DNA of 37,952 nt from an uncultured Phascolarctobacterium sp. GTDB taxonomy: Bacteria > Bacillota > Negativicutes > Acidaminococcales > Acidaminococcaceae. The position numbers and the translations under genes were made by a program. The notes under the pieces were generated by a model. That model ran no database searches. It had not been told where the DNA came from and was given only the letters and a program-made list of their open reading frames with translations. Where the stretch lies: NCBI GenBank assembly GCA_934234275.1, contig CAKQHU010000002.1, positions 1 through 37,952 on the forward strand. The letters run 5' to 3'. Positions 8,026 to 15,084 of this stretch are shown here, one piece after another; position 1 is the stretch's first letter; every line of letters starts with the position of its first letter.

Positions 8026-9597
8026 TTGATAAGCGTTAAGCTGCAGGAAAGCAAAAATGCCGCGAATGACTATCAGAACGCAATCAGGCTTTTTGATGCA
8101 ATCAACCAAAATAAGGCTATTTATAATGATAATATGATCAGCATGGATATCAGCAGTGCGGATTATCGTCTGTTTATGGATGTCAGCGCTTTGCTCTATG
8201 GTATAGATATGAAAAAAGGCCTTTATATAACGGTTGACAACAAGAAAAGAGAGCTGAGCATAACTGACGGCAGCACAAATACAGCATATTTGCATTATAC
8301 AGTGCAGAAAATGCAGCGGTATCTTAACAGTGATGTTTTAGCGGAGTGTTCCCAAGAGCTGTTTGCGCAAAGTCCCTATATGATGGCCCTGGTTGATATT
8401 TCCAAGAGGCTGAATGATGAAATCAAGCACTGCTGCGCTTATGATAAGATTAAAAATACATTGCTGGAGTTAGGGGATTATTTGAAACAGCATAAGTCAG
8501 CTACTGCTGATAGAAGCTCAGTACCGGTAGTCCATGAGATTGAGAAAAGGTATATGGAGCGTTTGCGGAGGGAATATGCTCCTATTTTGAATACTCGACG
8601 CGGAAATGATAATATACCGGGACTGATCAGATGGTGTCTGAAAAATGATATGACCTTGCAGGCTGTGCTTTTTGCCATCGAGCTGCTGCCGGATTACATG
8701 TTTGCAAGCGGAAAGCTGCAAGTGGAACGGGAAAGAATTTCTGCTTACTGCCAGGCCAGAAACAAAAACTGGCGCAATTGGCGTATTTACTTTTTAAAAG
8801 CCTTTTCTGAGTATGATTATTATATGTCAGCTGTTAAAGCCGGCAATACTACCAAGCTAAGCGAAGCTAATTTCCAAATCATGCGTAAGGCAGGGAGAAA
8901 AAAGAGAATAGACAGACAATCGCGCTTTGATGTGAACCGAGAGGCTTTTAAGGGAATGACGCAGGAGGAGCTGCATTATTTTGCGGAAACAGGCCGTCAT
9001 ATCAGCTATATTGCCTGCAGAGTGCCGCAAGAGCAGACGGAGCTGAAATGTTTTTTAGAGGAGGCGAAAAAATTCATCCGTGCAAATAACAGCTTCAGCT
9101 TTGTAGAGGAGGTGATGGATTTGCCTGCAACAAGCAGCCTGCGTAAGGTTTTGTTATATGGTAATACCATAAACAGCTCGTGGTATTATCTGCAAAGCAA
9201 AATTTCCGAGGATGATTATTGCAACAGTGCCGACAGATTAGTGGTTAACTGCTTGGACGGATTGCCGTCATCCTTGAAACAGAAATGGTTTGGCCTGGAG
9301 CATGAGGTGAGGATTGAGCCGGAGGTTAAGAAAAACAAGGGCAAGCAACAGGAAAATAATGCTCCCATCAATTTACCGCCTGCTAAGGGAAACCGCAGCA
9401 AGCTGTTGCGGAAGCTGCTGGAGCAAGGAGATGTCAGCACGAATATGAATGTGAAAAAGCTGTTTGCGTTTGTTGAATGCTATCAGGAGCTTTTATGTAA
9501 GTATCGCAACCATATGGCCCATTGCGAGCTTGAAAATGCCGACGGCTGGGAGGTTGAGGGACTGCTGCATAAAATGCTGCGATATCTTGAATATTAG
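8026..9597 (+). CDS. CARF-HEPN (Csm6/Csx1-like) RNase, 5'-truncated, degenerate CARF
   Basis: This 523-codon ORF (TTG start at 8026; the frame is open back to 7975) is the body of the gene split at 7974. Its middle, from NIPGLIRWCLKND onward, parallels TIPTLLNWCLRKG in the 15077 protein and ITWCVKQGHLQQA in the 26485 protein. The C-terminus keeps the HEPN catalytic motif RNHMAH (R494, H499). The ligand motif of the CARF fold, DLTGGFR or DMTGGMR in the paralogues, is here MDISSADYR, so cyclic oligoadenylate binding is probably lost. The protein may be a decaying effector, a constitutively active or inhibited RNase, or a partner of the intact paralogues. It ends at the terminator at 9640. Confidence 0.75.
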   Translation: MISVKLQESKNAANDYQNAIRLFDAINQNKAIYNDNMISMDISSADYRLFMDVSALLYGIDMKKGLYITVDNKKRELSITDGSTNTAYLHYTVQKMQRYLNSDVLAECSQELFAQSPYMMALVDISKRLNDEIKHCCAYDKIKNTLLELGDYLKQHKSATADRSSVPVVHEIEKRYMERLRREYAPILNTRRGNDNIPGLIRWCLKNDMTLQAVLFAIELLPDYMFASGKLQVERERISAYCQARNKNWRNWRIYFLKAFSEYDYYMSAVKAGNTTKLSEANFQIMRKAGRKKRIDRQSRFDVNREAFKGMTQEELHYFAETGRHISYIACRVPQEQTELKCFLEEAKKFIRANNSFSFVEEVMDLPATSSLRKVLLYGNTINSSWYYLQSKISEDDYCNSADRLVVNCLDGLPSSLKQKWFGLEHEVRIEPEVKKNKGKQQENNAPINLPPAKGNRSKLLRKLLEQGDVSTNMNVKKLFAFVECYQELLCKYRNHMAHCELENADGWEVEGLLHKMLRYLEY

Positions 9598-9639
9598 AGA
9601 AGTAGGGCAGAGGCGCTGAAAGATGCTTTTGCGCAAACG

Positions 9640-9684
9640 AAAAGACCTGGCGTCCGGAGTAAAATCCGGATTTCAGGTTTTTTT
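9640..9684. terminator. Terminator of the GACCTG family, copy G
   Basis: AAAAGACCTG, GTCCGGA, TCCGGAT and CAGGTTTTTTT form a long hairpin with a T-run. Close relatives occur at 10869, 29071, 30847, 33097 and 36095, each at the leader-distal end of a CRISPR array or relic. It ends the split CARF-HEPN gene. Confidence 0.85.
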
Positions 9685-9714
9685 GCATACCGCAAGCGGT
9701 GTTTGAGCTTCAAC
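9685..9714 (-). CRISPR. Solo degenerate CRISPR repeat (relic)
   Basis: ACCGCAAGCGGT followed by TTTGAGCTTCAAC matches the palindrome and the TTTAAC end of the local CRISPR repeat with several changes. No spacer or intact repeat follows. It directly follows the terminator, as the distal repeats of arrays A-D do. The following stretch to 9750 resembles the decayed leader at 36250-36310. Confidence 0.5.
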
Positions 9715-9752
9715 AGGAAATTTTAACAATATACTAAATATTCATATTATTC

Positions 9753-9878
9753 TTGACATTATCACGATTATCTGATAATATAAGACCGTAAGATTTTGCA
9801 CGCCTGCCTGGAGTATGGTCGTCGCAGCGTCATTGAGAACGCCTTATGTATTATTTAAGTAGTACATAGGGCGTTTTT
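9753..9878 (+). promoter_or_regulatory. Promoter and 5'-UTR attenuator-like hairpin of the first Rpn gene
   Basis: TTGACA (9753-9758) and TAATAT (9776-9781) are 17 bases apart, a near-perfect housekeeping promoter. The predicted leader RNA contains a hairpin AACGCCTTATGTA with TACATAGGGCGTT ending in TTTTT (9838-9878), which is terminator-shaped and lies before the GGGAG ribosome-binding site. The same arrangement stands before the second Rpn copy. It suggests premature termination with regulated read-through, or a short separate RNA. Confidence 0.7.
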
Positions 9879-9899
9879 GTTAAGAAGGGAGTTGAAGTA

Positions 9900-10787
9900 A
9901 TGCAAACAAATGAAGCAAGTCAAGAAAGTGAAATCAAGCAGGTCATCCGTAGCCTATGTATGATGAACAACAGGTTTATGAATTTTATGCTTGATGACAA
10001 CAAAGAAGCAGCGCAGGTTTTCTTGCGCATTATTCTGGGAGATGATAAAATTAAGGTGAGGAATGTCAGGATACAAAGCTTTATCCAAAATATTTACGGA
10101 CATTCTTCGCAATTAGACATTCTTGCGCAGGATAGCGAAGGACGCTATTTTAACGTAGAGGTGCAGAGAAGCGATGAAGGCGCTCCGGCAAGACGTGCCA
10201 GATTTTACAGCAGTATTCTCGATACGCATTTCCTGCAGCCAAGTAAGCTTTACGAAGAGTTGCCGGATACTTATGTAATTTTTATCACCGAGAATGATGT
10301 ATTGCGTGACAATTTGCCGTTATATGACATAAGACGAACGATTAAGCAAAGCGCCAAAGATTTTGAAGATGGTTCGCATATCATTTATGTTAATAGTCAG
10401 CGTCGTGATGATACAGCGCTTGGTAAACTGATGCAGGATTTGTATTGCACAGAGCCTAAAAATTTGCATTACCGTGAATTTGCCGAGCGCATGGAGTTTT
10501 TGAAATACAGTAAGGAGGGCGAAGAAAAAATGACTGACGTAATTGAGGAATATGCTGCAAGAAAGGCTGAAGCAGCTGCAAAGGCAGTAGCAAAAGAAGT
10601 AGCAAAAGAGGCTGCAAAGGTAGCGGAAGAAAAAGCTGCGAAGAAAGCAGCTGAAGAAGCACAGAAAAATAGAATTGAACTTGCACAAGGCTTACTGGCA
10701 GATGGCATGAGTATCGAATTTACGGTCCGCCATTCCAAGCTTTCGGAAGCAGAGGTGCGCGAGCTGGCGTCCAAGCTGACAGCATAA
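9900..10787 (+). CDS. Rpn family PD-(D/E)XK nuclease/putative transposase, copy 1
   Basis: This 295-residue protein belongs to the Rpn/PDDEXK_2 family of recombination-promoting nucleases. The catalytic core is seen in LDILAQD followed by YFNVEVQ, the usual D..ExQ form, at about residues 79-98. The N-terminus, IRSLCMMNNRFMNFMLDD, is typical. Residues 220-265 are an Ala/Lys/Glu-rich coiled coil. A GGGAG site precedes the ATG. Copy 2 at 36460 is nearly identical over the first 215 residues and differs mainly in the length and order of the coiled coil. Family members act in DNA cleavage and recombination and some are phage-defence genes; the role here is not shown. It is flanked by CRISPR relics and array A. 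Confidence 0.85.
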   Translation: MQTNEASQESEIKQVIRSLCMMNNRFMNFMLDDNKEAAQVFLRIILGDDKIKVRNVRIQSFIQNIYGHSSQLDILAQDSEGRYFNVEVQRSDEGAPARRARFYSSILDTHFLQPSKLYEELPDTYVIFITENDVLRDNLPLYDIRRTIKQSAKDFEDGSHIIYVNSQRRDDTALGKLMQDLYCTEPKNLHYREFAERMEFLKYSKEGEEKMTDVIEEYAARKAEAAAKAVAKEVAKEAAKVAEEKAAKKAAEEAQKNRIELAQGLLADGMSIEFTVRHSKLSEAEVRELASKLTA

Positions 10788-10800
10788 GAGCATAGCGACA

Positions 10801-10839
10801 AAAGGCGTTCTACCCAAAGTACGGTAGAACGCCTTTTTT
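10801..10839. terminator. Terminator after first Rpn gene
   Basis: AAAGGCGTTCTACC pairs with GGTAGAACGCCTTTTTT, a 14-bp stem with T-run. A near copy stands at 34246-34280. Confidence 0.9.
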
Positions 10840-10868
10840 ATTGAAAACAATATATTTTTATGCAAACG

Positions 10869-10915
10869 AAAAGACCTGAGGTCCGGAGTAAAATCCGGAC
10901 TTCAGGTCTTTTTTT
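10869..10915. terminator. Terminator of the GACCTG family at the distal end of array A
   Basis: AAAAGACCTGA, GTCCGGA, TCCGGAC and TCAGGTCTTTTTTT form a perfect long hairpin flanked by an A-run and a T-run. It can stop both the rightward Rpn transcript and the leftward CRISPR transcript. Confidence 0.9.
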
Positions 10916-10939
10916 GCATACCGCAAGCGGTGGTTAGGC

Positions 10940-11057
10940 ACAACCCTTCCGTCTGCTCGCAAAGCTCGCATCCACCTCCTATTTCAGGGGAGATATAGAT
11001 TTTTATATGCTCCATGAAAGGGAGCTGGCATCGCCGAAGGCGATGACTGAGGGTTGT
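10940..11057. repeat. 118-bp MITE-like palindromic element, copy 1
   Basis: The element starts ACAACCCT and ends AGGGTTGT, so its ends are inverted repeats, with further internal hairpins (GGGAGCTGG..., CATCGCCGAAGGCGATG). It lies between two halves of degenerate CRISPR repeats: ACCGCAAGCGGT at 10919-10934 on the left and CGGTAATCAAGCCTTTAAC ending at 11083 on the right. Copies occur at 29291-29421 and 33166-33283 in the same setting. From memory, similar palindromes are abundant in gut Firmicutes. Confidence 0.8.
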
Positions 11058-11303
11058 TTTAAAACGGTAATCAAGCCTTTAACTTGCCTCGGCGCGGTCA
11101 TGGCAATACTGATCGTGAAGTTACAAAACCGCAAGCGGTAATCTAGGCCTTTAACCATGAGGACAGCCATTTATTAGTAAAGACTGCCATTAAGGCAGTT
11201 ACAAAACCGCAAGCGGTAATCTAGGCCTTTAACTGCAGCAACAAAGACCATTCCAACGTTTGACAAGGTTACAAAACCGCAAGCGGTAATCTAGGCCTTT
11301 AAC
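11058..11303 (-). CRISPR. CRISPR array A: three spacers, repeat about 36 nt
   Basis: Intact 36-nt repeats lie at 11120-11155, 11198-11233 and 11268-11303, with a 5'-eroded repeat ending at 11083. On this strand the repeat begins GTTACAAAACCGC and ends GGCCTTTAAC, with the central palindrome ACCGCAAGCGGT. Spacers are 11084-11119 (36 nt), 11156-11197 (42) and 11234-11267 (34). Erosion at the left and an intact repeat against the conserved leader at the right show that the array is read leftwards (minus strand) from the promoter at 11491-11519. cas2-cas1 stand just beyond the leader. The first spacer is homologous to spacers in arrays B and C. Confidence 0.95.
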
Positions 11304-11560
11304 CCTGTGGCTCGCACACGGCTCACAGAGCGGGCTTAAAGCCCTACAATGGAAAATCGAAACGCTGTTTATAGCAAAAACAGCCGATTTACTCACAACA
11401 GCGGTATTTTTCCGCCTCTGCAAAAGTAAAATGCGCTTGGCGCAAGGCTTGCAGGATTTTGGCAAATGATTTGCCTGTTGCGATAAATCTAATATAACAT
11501 ATCGAACAGCTTTTGACAAGTGCTTTCTTAAATTTATCCTATTCTATGCGCCTTACAAGG
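11304..11560 (-). promoter_or_regulatory. Leader of array A with leftward promoter
   Basis: The segment starting CCTGTGGCTCGCAC directly follows the last repeat and is nearly identical beside arrays B and D. On the minus strand TTGTCA (11519-11514) and TATATT (11496-11491) are exactly 17 bases apart, which would give a transcript with about 180 bases of leader before the first repeat. The leader contains hairpins such as GCTGTTT/AAACAGC. Minus-strand ORFs here start inside the promoter and are not genes. Confidence 0.85.
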
Positions 11561-11669
11561 CTTTTGTTAACTATATAAAAACATATTTGCAAACAAAAAG
11601 CGAGTTATCGCAAAATTGGCGCAACATTTGCCGTGGGTGTTTCCTAAAGAATTTTTTATCATTTTCGTG

Positions 11670-11694
11670 CCGGATTTTGCAGTGCGTTGCAGAT
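11670..11694 (+). promoter_or_regulatory. Bipartite element CCG-N16-GCAGAT, copy 2 (before cas2-cas1)
   Basis: CCG (11670-11672) and GCAGAT (11689-11694) are 16 bases apart, about 80 bases before cas2. The element is at the outer end of the conserved leader block and points rightwards, away from the array promoter. Confidence 0.65.
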
Positions 11695-11772
11695 GTATAT
11701 AGTGAGCAGGGAAAAACAAATCAGCGATGCTTGCAGTACAAAGACAAATAATGCAGAAAGAGGTGAGAATGT

Positions 11773-12036
11773 ATGCAGGTTGTAATTTGTTATGATACCG
11801 GCAATGATAAGCTGCGTTACCGACTGGTCAAATATTTGGAGCGCATGGCAGTGCGCATTCAGTACAGTGTTTTTTACGGCGATGTAGAAAAGGCGCAGAT
11901 AGAAAAGCTGCAGCAGTTTGCCGAAATGCTGTTTCAAAGCTACAAGGACGAAGGTGCCAGCCTGCTGGTGTTTCCCATCCGCAATTGCGACTGGAAGAAC
12001 AAACCTAATCTGTCTGCCGATTGTCTTTATATATAA
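11773..12036 (+). CDS. cas2: Cas2, CRISPR adaptation endonuclease
   Basis: The 87-residue protein has the Cas2 ferredoxin-like pattern: a first strand VVICYDTGNDK with the conserved Asp at position 8, then an arginine-rich helix (RYRLVKYLERMAVRIQYSVFYG) whose QYSVFYG strand is the family hallmark. Cas2 dimers bridge two Cas1 dimers to insert new spacers at the leader. AGAGGTG before the ATG is a good ribosome-binding site. It precedes cas1 by 27 bases, the reverse of the more common cas1-cas2 order. Length and motif agree with the family. The unit is probably started from the element at 11670. Confidence 0.93.
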   Translation: MQVVICYDTGNDKLRYRLVKYLERMAVRIQYSVFYGDVEKAQIEKLQQFAEMLFQSYKDEGASLLVFPIRNCDWKNKPNLSADCLYI

Positions 12037-12063
12037 GCTGATTAGTGAAAAAGGAGGAAGAAA

Positions 12064-13080
12064 ATGGCTAAATTGTATTTATCGCAGCCCGGCCTGAAGG
12101 TTAATCTTAATCATGGCAAGTTTATCGTCAGCCTGAACGGTGAAACGCTACATACCGTGCCGGAATTATATGTAGAAGGAATTATTGTTATGGCGCCGGT
12201 GCAGGTAACTTACGCAGTGACTGCGAGCGTGCTGGAGCGTGGCGGTACTATTACCTACCTGGCGCGTAACGGCGATGTGCAGGGCATTTTGGGACTTGAC
12301 GTACAGCAGGGCAGACAGGTGCTGCTGCAGGCCGCAGCACATCTTGATCCTGCAAAGAAGCTGCGGGTGGCACGCGGTATGCTGCAGCGTAAGCTGCAGG
12401 CGCAAAGACAGCTTTTGCTGCGCTATAATAAATCCTTGCATAGCGACGAGCTGACCGAAGCTGCCGAGCGTCTGCAAATGTATGCGGACAGGCTTACGGC
12501 CTGCACCAGCGTCAAAGCAATGCTAGGGGTTGAAGGTACTGCCTCCAAGGAATATTACGACTGCTTTCCGCTGCTGCTGAAAAACAGCGATTACACTTGG
12601 GAAGGACGCAGCCGCCGTCCGCCACGCGACCCGGTGAATTCTATGCTGAGCTTTGCTTACGGATTGGTGGAGCGTGCAGTACAGCTGGAGGTAATGCATG
12701 CAGGGCTCACCTGCGGCATTGGCTTTTTACATGGCGTCAACGATTATAAAAACGGCTTTGTTTACGACGTAATGGAGAGCTTCCGCACGCTGGCGGCAGA
12801 ACGCACCGTTTTCCGCTGTATCAACCGGCGTATTTTTTCGCCCGATGATTTTGACAGGGTGGGAGATGCCTGCTATTTAAGCAGCGATGCGCGCAAGCGT
12901 TTTATTATCCAGTTCAGTGAATGTGCCAGAGAAAAGGGCTTTTACGGCACTAATTTATCCGAAGCAATTAAAAAAGAGCTGCTGTTAATCCGCAAGGACT
13001 TTGGCGATGATACTGTTGATTTTAATGAAGAAAATTTATATGAAAAAGAAAAGGAAGTAGAAACACATGAAAATGCTTAA
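12064..13080 (+). CDS. cas1: Cas1, CRISPR integrase
   Basis: This 338-residue protein is the metal-dependent integrase of spacer acquisition. The catalytic set is present: E157 in GVEGTASKEYY, H223 in GFLHGVNDYK and E238 in DVMESFR. The N-terminal beta domain (1-85) and helical C-terminal domain are complete, and length is normal for Cas1. AGGAGG stands eight bases before the ATG. Its last 14 bases overlap the next gene, so the two are coupled. As the only Cas1 in the window it would serve all four arrays, whose leaders are alike. No fusion to reverse transcriptase or Cas6 is seen. Confidence 0.95.
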   Translation: MAKLYLSQPGLKVNLNHGKFIVSLNGETLHTVPELYVEGIIVMAPVQVTYAVTASVLERGGTITYLARNGDVQGILGLDVQQGRQVLLQAAAHLDPAKKLRVARGMLQRKLQAQRQLLLRYNKSLHSDELTEAAERLQMYADRLTACTSVKAMLGVEGTASKEYYDCFPLLLKNSDYTWEGRSRRPPRDPVNSMLSFAYGLVERAVQLEVMHAGLTCGIGFLHGVNDYKNGFVYDVMESFRTLAAERTVFRCINRRIFSPDDFDRVGDACYLSSDARKRFIIQFSECAREKGFYGTNLSEAIKKELLLIRKDFGDDTVDFNEENLYEKEKEVETHENA

Positions 13081-13399
13081 AAATCTTACACCGCATGAGG
13101 TGAAAATTATAACCGGAGAAGGAACTATTGTAGTAAAGCCATCCGGCGTAGTTGCACGCTGCAATGAGCACGAAGAGCTTGCGAAAGATCTTGCCGGTAT
13201 TCCTGTTATCAGGCTTGTTTTGGGCGAGGTTGTTGACCTGCCGCCGGAGGAGGAGGGTGTTACCCTGATTGTATCCCATATTGTGCTGCAGGCCTGCCCC
13301 AAGCGCAAGGACCTGGTGAAGCCGGGCAAGCCGGTGCGTAATGCCGCCGGTGAAATTATAGGCTGCCTTGGTTTGAGCGTTCTGGGAAACAACAGTTGA
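13067..13399 (+). CDS. Small uncharacterised protein with NLTPHEV start, coupled to cas1
   Basis: The 110-residue protein starts MKMLKNLTPHEVKII and continues with a predicted beta-rich body: VKPSGVVARC, GIPVIRLVLGEV, EGVTLIVSHIVLQAC and a closing AAGEIIGCLGL. I recognise this pattern (NLTPH...PSG.VAR...G.V.DLP...IVS..V) from small hypothetical proteins of phages and bacteria, but I know no function. It overlaps cas1 by 14 bases in another frame, which suggests translational coupling and a shared role. Possibilities are an adaptation accessory or a captured phage protein. It has no CARF, HEPN or nuclease motif that I can see. Confidence 0.7.
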   Translation: MKMLKNLTPHEVKIITGEGTIVVKPSGVVARCNEHEELAKDLAGIPVIRLVLGEVVDLPPEEEGVTLIVSHIVLQACPKRKDLVKPGKPVRNAAGEIIGCLGLSVLGNNS

Positions 13400-13540
13400 G
13401 ATATCTTTTATAAATGTTTAGCAGGAATTCACCTGTTTTTGTAGAATACTATAACAGTTAATTTATATTAAATGCGTCAATAAGAAACGCTATAGAATTT
13501 TATCAGGGATAATAAAGTATATTATTAAGGAGATGTTGAA

Positions 13541-14170
13541 ATGCGTAAGGTCTTTATGTCAAGTATGTTGTTGGGTAAAATTGAGCCTACAAAGTATATC
13601 AGCGAGGATTTTGTTATAAATGAAGAAAGCGCTTATGATTTCCCGCTGAGTTATCTTATCGAGAACGAGGTTGTCGATGGCGACACTGTAGAAATTATTA
13701 CTGCTGTAGAGCATGGTGAAGGCGATGCAAAAAATTCGGTTACCAATTATGCTTTATATGTGAAGGAAGTAAATAAGATTTTGCAAAACCGCAATATAGA
13801 GCTGCACTTTACTGAAGTGGAAACCAACAAAAAATTCGAGGATAAAACCTTTACCAAATTTTTTAAACGCATTGCGGGCCTGCTGCAGGAGGACGACGAG
13901 GTTTATGCAGACTTCACCTTTGGCATGAAGGCTTATTCCCTAAGCATGTTTATTGCTTTAGCTTATGTTGTTAAGGCGGCAGAAAATATTAATCTGCGTT
14001 GTCTGCTGTATTCCCAAAAATTTACCGGCACCGATAATGCTGAGAATAAAAAGACTTCTGAGCTGTGTGATATCACCTCGCTTTTCTATCTGGATGCCAT
14101 CGCCGGCAACGCCAAATCCGGTCAGAAGCAGGCCTTGGACGAGGTTATGGATATGATTATCAAGGAATAA
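13541..14170 (+). CDS. Stand-alone CARF-domain protein (DxTHG superfamily)
   Basis: This 209-residue protein is essentially one CARF (cyclic oligoadenylate-binding Rossmann-like) domain. The diagnostic motif is ADFTFGMK with D124-K130, in place of the DLTGGFR and DMTGGMR of the larger paralogues, followed by the usual hydrophobic helix and the NLRCLLYSQKF strand. No HEPN, nuclease or membrane domain follows, so the protein could be a ligand sensor for its neighbour, a regulator, or a ring nuclease that clears the messenger. AAGGAG precedes the ATG. The next gene starts 20 bases downstream. No copy of the bipartite element stands upstream, so this operon may be expressed constitutively. Confidence 0.8.
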   Translation: MRKVFMSSMLLGKIEPTKYISEDFVINEESAYDFPLSYLIENEVVDGDTVEIITAVEHGEGDAKNSVTNYALYVKEVNKILQNRNIELHFTEVETNKKFEDKTFTKFFKRIAGLLQEDDEVYADFTFGMKAYSLSMFIALAYVVKAAENINLRCLLYSQKFTGTDNAENKKTSELCDITSLFYLDAIAGNAKSGQKQALDEVMDMIIKE

Positions 14171-14190
14171 GCGGAAAGCAGGTGATTGGT

Positions 14191-15084
14191 ATGCGGGAAG
14201 CTGATAAGATAAGGACTGAGCAGCTGGCGGCAGAGATTGCAGCCGGCGGTCTGTCCAAAGAGCGTGAGGAACGAAAAAAGCTGGAGCTTGTAAATATATT
14301 GTGGAACAATCTGTATAAGCCTGCAGATGCTGAAATTGACGGAATTGCTGTTACGGAGGCTTATCAGTCGGCGTTGAATGAATATATGAAGCAAGCGCAG
14401 GCAGGTGCGGAGGATGTTTCCTTCTGCAAAATTTTCTTCGGGTATTATAAAATAAAAACAAGCGGCAATCTGGCAAATAAGCTGAATGAAGCTAATTATG
14501 AGCAGTTCAATGAGCGATTGGTAAAAATGAAGGAGCTTATCGAGCTGATTGGCAAAACAGAAGGTGTGGATTACCGATATTACAAAAATAATCTGCGCTA
14601 TCTTAACAAGGGAAAAATTTTGGCGAAGCTGCGTGAATGGGGCGTAGAAGCAAAATACATGGACGATGTAGAAGAGATTATGCAGTCAGGCGGTCCTGCG
14701 TCAATCGAGGTAATGCGGGAAAATAATCAGGATATAGCTTTGCCTTTCGAGGAGATCGTTTTTGAAAAGCAGGAATTAATTGCCGGCATTATCGGCAGAA
14801 GCTATGCTATCAGCAAGGAGTGCAAGCTTTTTTCCTTGAACCGCTGCGAATGGAGCGGTAATTTATATATAGCATATGACAGTATTATTCCGGAGCTTTT
14901 TGTTATTTATCTGGATGACGGCTATGTTGTATTTTATAAAAAACAGCAGCTTTTGGATATCCTGAATAACGCTTTATTGGGAAAATATCTGCATTTGGCT
15001 GCGGATACTGTGCGTAAAAAACGTAAGATTTTGGAGAAGATTAACCTCCAGGCCGCGAAAGAAGTGACAGAACAAAATGGCTAA
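14191..15084 (+). CDS. Uncharacterised protein, possibly sigma-factor-like DNA-binding regulator
   Basis: The protein has 297 residues from the ATG at 14191, which has AGGTGAT upstream; a GTG at 14182 is an alternative. It is mostly helical by eye. The C-terminus, GKYLHLAADTVRKKRKILEKI (last part near 264-284), resembles the helix-turn-helix of sigma region 4 (the DTVRKKR turn), and the acidic helical N-terminal 60-170 could correspond to region 2. This is motif resemblance only; no clear family match is known to me. It sits between a stand-alone CARF and a CARF-HEPN gene and overlaps the latter by 8 bases. If it is sigma-like, the seven shared CCG-N16-GCAGAT elements would be natural targets. 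A structural adaptor is an alternative. Confidence 0.5.
   Translation: MREADKIRTEQLAAEIAAGGLSKEREERKKLELVNILWNNLYKPADAEIDGIAVTEAYQSALNEYMKQAQAGAEDVSFCKIFFGYYKIKTSGNLANKLNEANYEQFNERLVKMKELIELIGKTEGVDYRYYKNNLRYLNKGKILAKLREWGVEAKYMDDVEEIMQSGGPASIEVMRENNQDIALPFEEIVFEKQELIAGIIGRSYAISKECKLFSLNRCEWSGNLYIAYDSIIPELFVIYLDDGYVVFYKKQQLLDILNNALLGKYLHLAADTVRKKRKILEKINLQAAKEVTEQNG

Noticed and set aside
10469..10801. Minus-strand ORFs opposite the Rpn coiled coil, also at 37029-37319
   Set aside because: They are low-complexity shadows of the Ala/Lys/Glu-rich tail on the other strand.
11229..11519. Minus-strand ORF next to array A (and its near copy at 29675-29977)
   Set aside because: It begins with a TTG inside the -35 box of the array promoter and reads through the leader and repeats. 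The similarity of the two ORFs comes from the shared leader, not from protein conservation.
11670..11694. Sigma-54 promoter, suggested by TTGCA in several bipartite elements
   Set aside because: The required GG ten bases before the GC is not present at a constant spacing in the seven copies.
13067..13399. Anti-CRISPR ring nuclease of the AcrIII-1 type as identity of the small gene after cas1
   Set aside because: The sequence does not resemble what I know of that family; only its small size and phage-like character agree.
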